The translations under genes and the position numbers were made by a program. Under the pieces are notes generated by a model. That model searched no databases and was not told where the DNA came from. It was given only the letters and a program-made list of their open reading frames with translations. Source: a virus. From it: a stretch of 22,561 nucleotides of DNA. Below are positions 1 to 7,361 of the stretch, piece after piece. Location: the IMG/VR virus record IMGVR_UViG_3300020448_000043, positions 1-22,561 of that record. The stretch is one strand, 5' to 3'. Within the stretch, counting starts at the first letter, position 1, and every line of letters starts with the position of its first letter.

Positions 1-874
1 CTTCACTTAAACTTCTAACTTTTTCTGACTGTGTAAGAGTTAGACCTTCGCAGACATCTCTTGTGGAGATTTCTCTTTGAAGTTCTTGATTAGACTTAGT
101 AAGTTCCATATTTTTAGAAATTTCTTCGTCTAGATTCTGTTTCTTTTCTTCCAGATCTTTTACTGACTCTGCGTACAAGTCAACTTTAGATTCTGGTACT
201 TCAATATAGTTTTCAGTAAATACAGTTTTCAAACCCTTAATAAAGTTTTCCATGATTTCTAACTTAAGACCATTTTCGACAGCGAGTTTGTTTTCTTCTA
301 ACCATTCTTTGGCAACATAAGTTAAGTATTCGTCTACTTTCTCAGAAAGTTCTGTTCTAATCTCAGTAACAGACTCTGCGAAATCATTTTCATACTCTTT
401 CTCAAGAGTTTCTTTAATTTCATTTACTTTTTCAAGTACGGCGGCTTCAAAAATTGTTTTTGCTTTATCTTTAAATTCTTCCGATAGGTCATCTCCAGAA
501 AGCATAGCATCAATATGTTCATCAACATTTAGGTCTTCTTTTGTGACCTTTTTCGATTCTTTCTTTCCGTAACTGGCTTTCACCATTTTCTTTTTACCTT
601 TATCGTAAGAACCTTCTTCAACTTCGTCCTCATCTTCATCTTCTTCCTCATCTTCTTCCTCATCACCATGATCCATTTCTTTTTTCACTTCTTTTTTCTT
701 TTTTGCATGATCCATTTCGTCAAGAGTGACTTCTTCAGTTTCAGATTCGGAATCTGTTTCTACAACCTCATCGATGTTTTCTTCTTGAGTTTCCTCAACA
801 ACAGCCTCTTCTTCTGCAATAGCAGTATCAAGGTCTTTTTCGATTTCAGTTACTTCTTCAGTTTTGTTGTCCAT
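1..874 (-). CDS. 22: Prohead core scaffold protein gp22 (3' end cut by window edge)
   Basis: Major scaffold of the prohead core, around which the capsid assembles before the gp21 protease digests it. I read 291 codons from ATG at 874 to the left edge with no stop, so the C-terminus is missing. Residues about 181-291 match my recollection of T4 gp22: AKEWLEENKLAVENG (188-202), then VPESKVDLYAESVKDLEEKK (226-245), then a coiled-coil-like charged stretch and TQSEKVRSL. Residues about 1-115 are an extra, strongly acidic N-terminal region with a run of Asp/Glu at 70-87, bracketed by Lys clusters; T4 gp22 (269 aa) begins near the equivalent of residue 115. The start is supported by AGGAGA seven bases upstream and by a late-promoter motif at 911-918. 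It follows gp21, as in T4. Confidence 0.93.
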   Translation of the reverse strand, partial: MDNKTEEVTEIEKDLDTAIAEEEAVVEETQEENIDEVVETDSESETEEVTLDEMDHAKKKKEVKKEMDHGDEEEDEEEDEDEDEVEEGSYDKGKKKMVKASYGKKESKKVTKEDLNVDEHIDAMLSGDDLSEEFKDKAKTIFEAAVLEKVNEIKETLEKEYENDFAESVTEIRTELSEKVDEYLTYVAKEWLEENKLAVENGLKLEIMENFIKGLKTVFTENYIEVPESKVDLYAESVKDLEEKKQNLDEEISKNMELTKSNQELQREISTRDVCEGLTLTQSEKVRSLSE

Positions 875-910
875 TTGAGATCTCCTGTATCTTTGATTTT
901 ACGTTACTTT

Positions 911-918
911 TATTTATA
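911..918 (-). promoter_or_regulatory. T4-type late promoter ahead of gp22
   Basis: The minus strand reads TATAAATA, preceded by T, in the 47-bp gap between the gp21 stop and the gp22 start. It matches the T4 late promoter core, recognised in T4 by the gp55 sigma factor. The motif ends 36 bases before the gp22 ATG. Confidence 0.8.
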
Positions 919-921
919 AAA

Positions 922-1563
922 CTACAACTTTTGAAAGAAATTTTCGAATACACGAATCTTAACTTCTTCTAATTGTTTCTTTTTTGCTGATTGTATTTCG
1001 GATTTATATGATGCTATTTGAGCTTCTTTAATAACACCGTTCTCCCAAACCCATTCTTTTCCTTCCATGATACCGTTTACAAAGGCATCTGGTGCAGATG
1101 GGTCAGCAACAATATCAGCAGCAGTTGCAAGATAAAAATCATTTTGAACAACGTCAGTTCCACTTGATTTTTTTACACTACCCATTCCTCTAGATGAAAC
1201 ACCAAGGGTTGCTCCTTCACCAATCAAATTTTTAGCAATCGCACCCATAGGGGTCTCAGTCATAATTTTTGCTTTTCCGATAAAATTATCTCCATCTTGT
1301 TTTAGTTCCTTAATCATGTGTGAAACTCTTTCAAGATTTATGGTTGGGCCAGCAGGATGTCCCAATTCACCATATGCACGATTTTTATCGACATAATTCT
1401 CTGTATATCTTTTTACTTCTCTTTGTAAAACTTCTGTAGGATATACTCTACCGTTTCTATTCTTTTTATTTGCTTGAAGAAATACTCCTTCAATGAAGAG
1501 GTTTTTACCTTTTTCTTCAGTGATGAACTGTAAATCTTCAAATACTTCTGTTATTAGTTGCAT
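922..1563 (-). CDS. 21: Prohead core protease gp21
   Basis: Maturation protease that cleaves scaffold and capsid proteins in the prohead before DNA packaging. The 213-aa length is almost the same as T4 gp21 (212 aa). Visible family hallmarks are NGRVYP (37-42), the histidine motif GELGHP (H69), the serine motif GVSSRG (S123/S124), and a following Asp-rich segment AADIVADPSAPDAF (149-162), consistent with a His/Ser-type herpes/T4 prohead protease active site. The ATG lies two bases after the gp68-like stop, with AGGA eight bases upstream, so the pair is probably translationally coupled. Neighbours on both sides (gp68-like, gp22) are in T4 order. Exact catalytic assignment is by motif reading only. 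Confidence 0.95.
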   Translation of the reverse strand: MQLITEVFEDLQFITEEKGKNLFIEGVFLQANKKNRNGRVYPTEVLQREVKRYTENYVDKNRAYGELGHPAGPTINLERVSHMIKELKQDGDNFIGKAKIMTETPMGAIAKNLIGEGATLGVSSRGMGSVKKSSGTDVVQNDFYLATAADIVADPSAPDAFVNGIMEGKEWVWENGVIKEAQIASYKSEIQSAKKKQLEEVKIRVFENFFQKL

Positions 1564-1564
1564 T

Positions 1565-1831
1565 TTACAATCCTGTTCTTTTTACCATTGATCTGCTCCT
1601 CTTCATATTAGATTGAGCAGTTTTACCTCTTCTTTTTCGGGCACTTTTAGTATTTCTAATACTCATTTTTATAGCATCAGAGGCACCGATTTTCACTTCC
1701 CTTTTATTTACGACCTTATAGCCAGGTCTATCAGTTTTATACTTAATCATTCGCTTACCCTTACGGATAACAACTTTGCGTTTTACAGCTTCGTCCATAT
1801 CTTCATCTAGAAAATCTGCGAATGACTTCAT
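1565..1831 (-). CDS. 68: Small basic prohead core protein, gp68-like
   Basis: An 88-aa, very basic protein. The N-terminus MKSFADFLDEDMDEA is acidic; the C-terminal half is Arg/Lys-rich (for example SARKRRGK and MKRSRSMVKR). It occupies the place of T4 gene 68 (prohead core) between gp67 and gp21, and the Arg/Lys tail resembles marine T4-like gp68 relatives, but it is shorter than T4 gp68 (141 aa) and the assignment rests mainly on synteny and composition. The frame is open further upstream (to 1900), but that extension overlaps the preceding gene. ATG at 1831 has AGGA eight bases upstream and starts four bases after that gene's stop, so I chose it. Confidence 0.7.
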   Translation of the reverse strand: MKSFADFLDEDMDEAVKRKVVIRKGKRMIKYKTDRPGYKVVNKREVKIGASDAIKMSIRNTKSARKRRGKTAQSNMKRSRSMVKRTGL

Positions 1832-1835
1832 AATA

Positions 1836-2033
1836 CTATTCCTGTTCTTCCTTATCAGCTGAAAACATAGAACTCGCAACAACTTTACGATGGTCTTCAA
1901 TCTCTGATGCTATTTTTCCTTTTAAAATATCTGCAATTGCATCTTTAGATTTAGACAAGTTGCCTAGAACTATATCGTCAACTATGTTTTCTCCTTGAAT
2001 ATTTATATCTTTTTCTGTTTCAGTCTCGCTCAT
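1836..2033 (-). CDS. 67: Small acidic prohead core protein, gp67-like
   Basis: A 65-aa acidic protein: an acidic N-terminus (MSETETEKDIN), a likely helix in the middle (SKDAIADILKGKIASEI, about 30-46), and an acidic end (KEEQE). The position after portal gp20 and before the gp68-like and gp21 genes matches T4 gene 67, an 80-aa acidic core protein needed for correct head shape. Residue-level similarity to T4 gp67 is weak by eye, so the name is a synteny inference. A strong AAGGAG lies nine bases before the ATG, inside the last codons of the oxygenase gene, so the two genes are tightly packed. Confidence 0.65.
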   Translation of the reverse strand: MSETETEKDINIQGENIVDDIVLGNLSKSKDAIADILKGKIASEIEDHRKVVASSMFSADKEEQE

Positions 2034-2038
2034 CTTTA

Positions 2039-2758
2039 CTAACTCCTTTTATTTGTAGCAAATGATATACTATATCTTTTGTTTTTAGTTAATGATGGTG
2101 CAACCATATGTTCCAACCATGCTGGAAACAAAACAAGTAATGACTCAGTTGGCCATATAGTAATATCATGTCCATAATATTCTGTAAATCCTTTTAATTC
2201 ACCATCTGGTTTTACTTGACTTTTAATTAATCTTGCTGGGTCATGCACAATTAGTTGACCACCAGTAGGATTTTCTGCTTCTCTTTCCCCACTATACCCT
2301 GCTTGTATACTTCTTTTTATATCATATTCATCTAGATTTTCTATTTCTTTTAAACCTTTTGGATAATATACTCCACTCCACAGTGTTCTTCCAGAACCAT
2401 GAAAATGAGGTTTTGAGAATCCACCAATATCAAAAACAACATTTCCCCATAAATGTTGCGTTCTAGTACTATTCGCTATTTCATAAGGAATTTTACTTTT
2501 TACCATCGCTTCAACACTAGCCTGATGGATAATATCTCTCAATTCACTGAAACTATCATAACGCTCTTCCATATTCGATTGTGTTTGTTTAGAACATGCG
2601 TTTTTTGAAAAAGTTTTATACTTTATATTTTTATCTTCTATTGCATCTTCTATATCATCAATAAGTCTTTTATTTAATTCTCTGTGTTTCTCACCATAAT
2701 GTAATATCGCAAATGGTGATGGAAAAACAGGGCGAAAAAGTAACTCACCAGCCATCAT
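2039..2758 (-). CDS. Putative 2OG-Fe(II) oxygenase (PF13759-like)
   Basis: A 239-aa protein with the signature of the 2OG-Fe(II) oxygenase family seen often in marine T4-like phages. KPHFHGSG (117-123) gives His118 and His120, followed by WSGVYYP (127-133) and, further on, the distal motif LFPAWLEHMVAP (His217) and KRYSISFATN (Arg228, candidate 2-oxoglutarate anchor). Such enzymes hydroxylate a substrate using Fe(II), O2 and 2-oxoglutarate; the substrate here is unknown. The first metal motif is HxH rather than the more usual HxD/E, which I believe is normal for this Pfam family. The gene lies between portal gp20 and gp67-like, a site that holds no enzyme in T4. Tandem ATGs occur at 2758 and 2755, with AAGGA five to eight bases upstream. 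Confidence 0.82.
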   Translation of the reverse strand: MMAGELLFRPVFPSPFAILHYGEKHRELNKRLIDDIEDAIEDKNIKYKTFSKNACSKQTQSNMEERYDSFSELRDIIHQASVEAMVKSKIPYEIANSTRTQHLWGNVVFDIGGFSKPHFHGSGRTLWSGVYYPKGLKEIENLDEYDIKRSIQAGYSGEREAENPTGGQLIVHDPARLIKSQVKPDGELKGFTEYYGHDITIWPTESLLVLFPAWLEHMVAPSLTKNKRYSISFATNKRS

Positions 2759-2770
2759 AATTATCCTTTA

Positions 2771-4270
2771 TTAAAAATTATCCTCTTCTTCACCTTCTTC
2801 TGGAGATTGTTCTTTTTCCAAATCCATTTGTTTTTGCATTTGACCAATTTCATCTTCAGTTTGATGTAGAATATTTTGTTTCACCCACTCTTTAGAGTAG
2901 TATGTTCCTATAAGTTCTGCCATTTCTCCAACTAGACCAACTCTATCTCTTATTATTTCACTATTTTTTATCTCTGTATAATAAGAATCTTGAGTAAAGT
3001 CTAATACAATATCTTCTTCTATCATTTCCCATTCATCTGGTGTAATTATTTCTTTTAGAATGAGTTGTTTTCTTAGTAAATCCATGAATAATAAACTGAA
3101 CTTATTTCTTAGTCTGGTTATAAATCTATTGAATTTATATTCATCTCTTGATATGTCTTGAGCTCTTCCTAACTGAATAGTGTTTTCTGGTTGTAGACGA
3201 GACATTGGAACATTTAGAGCTTTATATAATTTTTTCTGAAAATATAAAACGTCTTCCATCTCACCAAGATTTGAACCACCAGCAAGAGTATCTATTTCAG
3301 TTCCCCTTCCACCTTCTCTTCTAGGAAACCAATAATCTTCCAACATAGAAAGGTGTTTTCTATCATCTCTCACTTCTCCAGTTGCACCATCATATACAAT
3401 TTTGTTTTTATGTTTTACCATAATATCATTCATATACTGTTCTGCCTTTTGTTTCGGCAGATTACCAACATCAATATAAAAAACTCTTCTTTCTGGAGCT
3501 CTTGTCCATCTGTAAATAACTACAGAATCTTCTACAAGTTTTAGTTGATTTAAAGGTTTTATTACTTTATGGAGATGACCAATTGTATAATTTTTTTGAC
3601 CATCAGTCAAACCAGATGGAACATATGTAACTGAATCTACTGATATTGGAACACCTTGATTTACTTCTTCTGTTGCTTGTATTCCTTTGTCACTATAGAT
3701 ATAATATTCTTTAGTACTTTTTACTAGAGCAAGCCCAACGCCACCTTTTTGGTCTTTTTCTATTTCTTTTACTTTTCTAATTTTTCTTGGGTCAACAACT
3801 CTTAACTCTTTAATACCTTCTTTTTTATTATTTCCTAAAAGAATGTGGTAATAAATTCGGCCGTCAATATACCAATTTCTGAATATATCATATCCACGTT
3901 CTTTAAATTTTAATAATTTAAGAATATGAATAAATTCTTCATTAATTGCTTTTTTAACTGTTGCAGATTGTTGAACTTCTCCAGTGTCTATTTTAACTGG
4001 ATGGGATGGAGCGTCTGTGATAACAGACTCCGAAACAATATCGTCAATAGCGATTTCCACTTCTGGATGCATCGCCATTTCACGATATCTGTTGATTAAT
4101 TCTGAATCAGATTTTGCAGTGTTTTCTAGATTTAAATATTGTCCGAAAAACCCACTACTTTGAACAGTAATTGCCCCTTCATCTGTTGTACCTGTTGGGG
4201 GAACAAAAGATTTAGGGGCTTCTTTTTCTTTTTTGCTTCTGGTTATTTCAAAACCAAATAGTTTTGCCAT
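2771..4270 (-). CDS. 20: Portal vertex protein gp20
   Basis: Forms the dodecameric portal ring at one capsid vertex, through which DNA is packaged and ejected and on which the neck and tail dock. 499 aa (T4: 524). Family-typical segments are DGRIYYHILLG (136-146), WTRAPERRVFYIDVGNLP (255-272), YWFPRREGGRGTEIDTL, and LYKALNVPMSRLQ (348-360) followed by a conserved helical region. The acidic C-terminus ends EEGEEEDNF. A GTG at 4279 is in frame, but it would leave almost no room for a ribosome site and no 5' leader behind the late promoter at 4289-4296. ATG at 4270 has GAGAGG eight bases upstream, so I chose it. Followed at 12 bases by the oxygenase. Confidence 0.96.
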   Translation of the reverse strand: MAKLFGFEITRSKKEKEAPKSFVPPTGTTDEGAITVQSSGFFGQYLNLENTAKSDSELINRYREMAMHPEVEIAIDDIVSESVITDAPSHPVKIDTGEVQQSATVKKAINEEFIHILKLLKFKERGYDIFRNWYIDGRIYYHILLGNNKKEGIKELRVVDPRKIRKVKEIEKDQKGGVGLALVKSTKEYYIYSDKGIQATEEVNQGVPISVDSVTYVPSGLTDGQKNYTIGHLHKVIKPLNQLKLVEDSVVIYRWTRAPERRVFYIDVGNLPKQKAEQYMNDIMVKHKNKIVYDGATGEVRDDRKHLSMLEDYWFPRREGGRGTEIDTLAGGSNLGEMEDVLYFQKKLYKALNVPMSRLQPENTIQLGRAQDISRDEYKFNRFITRLRNKFSLLFMDLLRKQLILKEIITPDEWEMIEEDIVLDFTQDSYYTEIKNSEIIRDRVGLVGEMAELIGTYYSKEWVKQNILHQTEDEIGQMQKQMDLEKEQSPEEGEEEDNF

Positions 4271-4288
4271 GTCATTCACCTCTCATAA

Positions 4289-4296
4289 TATTTATA
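4289..4296 (-). promoter_or_regulatory. T4-type late promoter ahead of gp20
   Basis: Minus-strand TATAAATA, preceded by T, between gp19 and gp20. By the T4 rule (core at about -13 to -6) transcription would begin near 4283, giving a leader of roughly 13 bases that consists mostly of the GAGAGG ribosome site. This very short leader argues for the ATG at 4270 rather than GTG at 4279 as the gp20 start. Confidence 0.78.
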
Positions 4297-4314
4297 ACAC
4301 TTTTAAAAGGTGTT
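4296..4314 (-). terminator. Weak hairpin after gp19, abutting the gp20 promoter
   Basis: Starting right after the gp19 stop, the minus strand reads AACAC, CTTTTAAAA, GTGTT: a 5-bp inverted repeat that can be extended by three A-T pairs past one mismatch. It could end gp19 transcripts or only slow them. It lacks a run of T directly after the stem, and the following bases are the gp20 late promoter, so a terminator function is uncertain. Confidence 0.3.
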
Positions 4315-4836
4315 TTACGTTACTGAGGCGTCAGCGTGTGTCCAGTAATCCATCGCTAAAGTAACCGTAAATTCCTCTATCACATCATTGGTATCCCATG
4401 CAAGTTCGATGGCACCCAATTCAGTTGGGAATACACCAAGGAAGCTGTATGTTGCAATTAAACCACCATCTTTTCCGTAGTGGAAAACTTTACCGTCTGT
4501 CTTATATTCACTTGCACCAGTTGATTGAAGGTTTGAAGTGTGACCATTAATTCCTGCCATCCAAGCTTCGAAAGAATTTCTAATTGTGAAATTTTCGTCA
4601 TTAAGGACAGTCACAGTCCAAGGTTCGAATGTTCTGTTACCAGCATATCTAACCTGTCTACCAAAATATGGTACATCGATAGATGGGATAGTACTGCCGG
4701 GCAACTGAGCAGCTTTACACATAAATCTGAAATCCGCCATTCCGCCAGCTGGCGATGTTAACGTGGCTTCAAACAGATTTGGTCTAGCACCACCAAGTTT
4801 TAGTTCTGACTTGAAAGTATTTACATCAAATGCCAT
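4315..4836 (-). CDS. 19: Tail tube protein gp19
   Basis: Builds the inner tail tube inside the contractile sheath. 173 aa, close to T4 gp19 (163 aa). The N-terminus MAFDVNTFKSEL...GGARPNLFEATL, PYFGRQVRYAGNRTFEPWTVTVLNDENF (about 56-83) and the C-terminal IELAWDTNDVIEEFTVTLAMDYW are typical of T4-like tube proteins. It directly follows the sheath gene, as in T4. Strong AAGGAGAT four bases before ATG, and its own late promoter at 4865-4872, fit the high copy number needed for a tube subunit. Confidence 0.96.
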   Translation of the reverse strand: MAFDVNTFKSELKLGGARPNLFEATLTSPAGGMADFRFMCKAAQLPGSTIPSIDVPYFGRQVRYAGNRTFEPWTVTVLNDENFTIRNSFEAWMAGINGHTSNLQSTGASEYKTDGKVFHYGKDGGLIATYSFLGVFPTELGAIELAWDTNDVIEEFTVTLAMDYWTHADASVT

Positions 4837-4864
4837 TTTTATCTCCTTACGTTGTGTTTGTAAC

Positions 4865-4872
4865 TATTTATA
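4865..4872 (-). promoter_or_regulatory. T4-type late promoter ahead of gp19
   Basis: Minus-strand TATAAATA, preceded by T, in the 45-bp gap between gp18 and gp19. The motif ends 28 bases before the gp19 ATG, with AAGGAGAT between. Confidence 0.8.
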
Positions 4873-4881
4873 ATCATTTCT

Positions 4882-7269
4882 TTACGCTGACCCTACTATT
4901 TCTTCAAATTCTGTTCCAGTTCTAGTTGCAATGAAGTTCAACTGGATATAGTTGATAGAACGGGCGGGTTTAATGAATATATCACCTACAAACTCATTAG
5001 CATCAACAACAGCGGGAGTATTGTTTGTTTCATCACATACAACTAAGAAATCATAAATTCCTCTTCGACCTTTCACTTCTCTTAAGAAAGGTTCTACTAG
5101 TGCTGTAAATTGTGAACGTGTAAATGCATCGTTAAATTCAAACAGAGTAAATTTAGCAGCAGTCGCAATAGACTTCTCAAGTATGATAAACAGTCTACGA
5201 ACATTGATTCTATCAAACGCACTTGGTTTAGTAGTATGTGTTCTATCACCGTAAAGTACTGTACCTTGGCCTGGGAAGGTGACAACTGGATTAATCGCTT
5301 TTGGATAAATCGTATCTCTATGTACCTTTGTTTGATCCCATCCTAGTTTTACTGAGTTCTTAATAACACCACGGTTGAATCCAGCAGGAGAAAACCAAGG
5401 GTCTCTGTCATTGTCTGTTCGTGCCATTAGACCAGCAATATCACCATTTAAAGGCAACCATCTATATTTGTCGTTATATTTGTCATACTGATACTTGACA
5501 TTGGAATCTACAAATGCATAGTTACTTTTTTGAGTCATTGTTGAGTCAAAATAACTTACCACTGCACTTAAAGGATTACTTCCAAGAACTGTAGAAGTTG
5601 GTGGTGAAATCAGTGCAACAGCATCTTTTCTAGTTTCAACCATAGAGATTACACTAGTCTGTACTGTACTACCACTTGTAATATCACCCCATTCTCCTGT
5701 CATTACAAGAGTAACGTCTGTACTATCTGGGTCTGAGAAAAGGTCATATGCTAGAATGACTTGTCCAGCAGTTGGAGTCGCACCATCATTACCCCCACCA
5801 AAAGGTCTTGTTAGTGGGTCACTACCAATAGTTGCAAAAGAAGTTGCAACTTCGGCACCAGAAATTGTTGTTACTAAGTTAGTTCCCCAATTAGTACCAA
5901 CTGAAGGATGGTTGATTGACCAGATATATTCTGATTTTTCATTTATTACATCTCTATAATAAATGTTAGTTCCGTCTGCACGTTTTCCGTTTCCAGCTTT
6001 TGATAGGAACTCAAAAGTTTCAAGAACAGTTTCTACACCGTTACTTGGGTTAATTTCTGTTACTACAACATGAACTTCAGTACTTCTACCTGCTTCAGTA
6101 GCAGTGAGACCATCAGTTGATGCAACATTCGGAGCAGCACTAATTACATTTTGAAAGTTTGTGTTTAACGCTTCGAAAGCTGTTAGGTTGGTTGCAGAAT
6201 CTATTGTGTATACTTTGAGGTTATTTCCCCAAACTCCAGCACTTTTTGCAGCCCACTCTCCATTTACAGCGGCAGCTGCAGCTGCAATATCATTATCACC
6301 TTCTTCTTCGTGGGTTACGAGAACACCAGTGTAAGAAAAAGATGTTGTAGTTGCGTTCAAAATCTTAATTGTTATGTTTTCTGTGGGAGCAGTTGTCATT
6401 TCAACAACTTTAGTAGTTGGTGTTGAACCAGTTATAGTAAAACCTGTTGTTGCGTCATTGACTGTTACTGAATCAGATGCACCGACATCTTCACCAGTAA
6501 GGGCAAATTTCTTTCTTGCACCTAAACTTACTAGTACAGCAGCTCCATCGGCAGGAATTGACCCACCAGCGAAAACAAGACTTGTTCCAGTTACTGTGAA
6601 ACCAGATGTTACTGAAGAACCACCTACACTTACTGCAATATCTCCATTGAAATCTTCTCTAGGTAGAGTAAATGTATCAAGAGCAGTAAAATCTGCTGTA
6701 ACAGCAAGAGTATCTGCTGGAGCAGTTGCGAAAGTAACTGTATTAGTACCAGAAAGAGTAAAAGTGTTAGCTGCTTGTGCAACACCGTCAACTTTAATTG
6801 TTAATCCAGCTGCTCTATTCGTATGTGCAGTTGTCGGTAAAGTAAATGCAGTAGTAGTACCATCACCAGTACCCAATGCTTCGGCGGTTACAGCAGCATC
6901 TCCTGTACCTACACTTTGGTCTGTGACTGCGGCTGCAAATACACCAGTTATGGTTGATTCTACTGGTGTGTTTGTCTGTGGTATACCAGCGGTTGCGTTT
7001 AGAGCTCCTGTCCCTACAACACGAATCAATGAAAGGTTGTTTCCGTATTGGAGAAAGTTTGAAGCAGAAAAATATGACTTATAAGTATCTTCGTTGGGTT
7101 TACCGAAGAGTGAAGTCAATTCCTGTTCACTTGAAATTTTTGTTATTGTGTTAACTGGGCCCTGCGTAAATCTCCCTACTAAACCACCAACTGATGCTGA
7201 AACATTCGGGGTAGAAGTAGAAAAATCTATCTCTGACACATTAACGCCTGGACTTACTTGGAATGGCAT
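4882..7269 (-). CDS. 18: Tail sheath protein gp18, with a repeat-built insert
   Basis: Contractile sheath subunit that polymerises around the tail tube and contracts during injection. 795 aa against 659 in T4. The core is clear: N-terminal PFQVSPGVNVSEIDFS, FSASNFLQYGNNLSLIRVVG (67-86), and the C-terminal half with VKYQYDKYNDKYRWLPLNGDIAGLMARTDN, FSPAGFNRG, FDRINVRRLF, and CDETNNTPAVVDANEFVGDIFIKPARSINYI. Between about 105 and 310, where T4 has its surface-exposed domain I, lies a Thr/Ala/Gly-rich segment containing three related units of about 50 aa (listed separately). ATG has AAAGGAGAT six bases upstream and a late promoter at 7338-7345. Better codon balance than the AT-rich gp17 fits high expression. 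Confidence 0.96.
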   Translation of the reverse strand: MPFQVSPGVNVSEIDFSTSTPNVSASVGGLVGRFTQGPVNTITKISSEQELTSLFGKPNEDTYKSYFSASNFLQYGNNLSLIRVVGTGALNATAGIPQTNTPVESTITGVFAAAVTDQSVGTGDAAVTAEALGTGDGTTTAFTLPTTAHTNRAAGLTIKVDGVAQAANTFTLSGTNTVTFATAPADTLAVTADFTALDTFTLPREDFNGDIAVSVGGSSVTSGFTVTGTSLVFAGGSIPADGAAVLVSLGARKKFALTGEDVGASDSVTVNDATTGFTITGSTPTTKVVEMTTAPTENITIKILNATTTSFSYTGVLVTHEEEGDNDIAAAAAAVNGEWAAKSAGVWGNNLKVYTIDSATNLTAFEALNTNFQNVISAAPNVASTDGLTATEAGRSTEVHVVVTEINPSNGVETVLETFEFLSKAGNGKRADGTNIYYRDVINEKSEYIWSINHPSVGTNWGTNLVTTISGAEVATSFATIGSDPLTRPFGGGNDGATPTAGQVILAYDLFSDPDSTDVTLVMTGEWGDITSGSTVQTSVISMVETRKDAVALISPPTSTVLGSNPLSAVVSYFDSTMTQKSNYAFVDSNVKYQYDKYNDKYRWLPLNGDIAGLMARTDNDRDPWFSPAGFNRGVIKNSVKLGWDQTKVHRDTIYPKAINPVVTFPGQGTVLYGDRTHTTKPSAFDRINVRRLFIILEKSIATAAKFTLFEFNDAFTRSQFTALVEPFLREVKGRRGIYDFLVVCDETNNTPAVVDANEFVGDIFIKPARSINYIQLNFIATRTGTEFEEIVGSA
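6358..6861 (-). repeat. Three degenerate ~50-aa beta repeats within gp18
   Basis: Residues 137-192, 199-248 and 253-304 of gp18 follow one pattern: an aromatic start (AFTLP, FTLPRED, KFALTGED), then hydrophobic-alternating V/I-x-V, a G-F/T-T-V/L-S/T-G-T turn (FTLSGTNTVTF, FTVTGTSLVF, FTITGSTPTTKVVEM), then a P-A/T plus V/I-x-V ending. The DNA is diverged between copies, so these are old protein repeats. Likely immunoglobulin-like beta domains on the sheath exterior; this fold is inferred from pattern only. Confidence 0.65.
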
Positions 7270-7337
7270 TTTTTCATCTCCTTTAGTGTGTTATAAAATA
7301 GTACAAAATCTCGTAAAATTAATTCTGTTTCTTAATT

Positions 7338-7345
7338 TATTTATA
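7338..7345 (-). promoter_or_regulatory. T4-type late promoter ahead of gp18
   Basis: Minus-strand TATAAATA, preceded by T, in the 92-bp gap between gp17 and gp18. It ends 68 bases before the gp18 ATG, the longest leader in the window. A 7-bp A/T inverted repeat with a 9-base loop (7316-7338) begins on its last base. Confidence 0.78.
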
Positions 7346-7361
7346 AAAAGATTGATTTCTC

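Noticed and set aside
668-919. Plus-strand open frame of 83 codons, rich in Phe/Ser
   Set aside because: It is the reverse of the acidic Glu/Asp/Lys-rich coding region of gp22 (GAA/AAA read backwards gives TTC/TTT).
1832-1900. Upstream extension of the 88-aa gp68-like protein to 111 aa
   Set aside because: The extension overlaps most of the end of the gp67-like gene, while ATG at 1831 has AGGA at good distance and starts right after that gene's stop.
2000-2007. A seventh minus-strand TATAAATA
   Set aside because: It lies inside the gp67-like coding region, encodes part of DINIQG, is not preceded by the T shared by the other six, and is about 170 bases from the next gene start. It fits chance occurrence in AT-rich DNA.
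4271-4279. GTG start giving gp20 three extra residues
   Set aside because: GAGAGG would abut the GTG, and the late promoter leaves almost no leader before it. The ATG at 4270 has correct spacing.
4846-4863. Short inverted repeat TTAC/GTAA with nine-base loop after the gp19 promoter
   Set aside because: Only four base pairs, too weak to claim, although the loop length echoes the gp13 and gp18 cases.
6374-7084. A 236-codon open frame on the plus strand
   Set aside because: It is antisense to gp18, overlaps the Thr/Ala/Val-rich repeat insert, and owes its length to that composition. No ribosome site or domain is visible and it opposes all neighbours.
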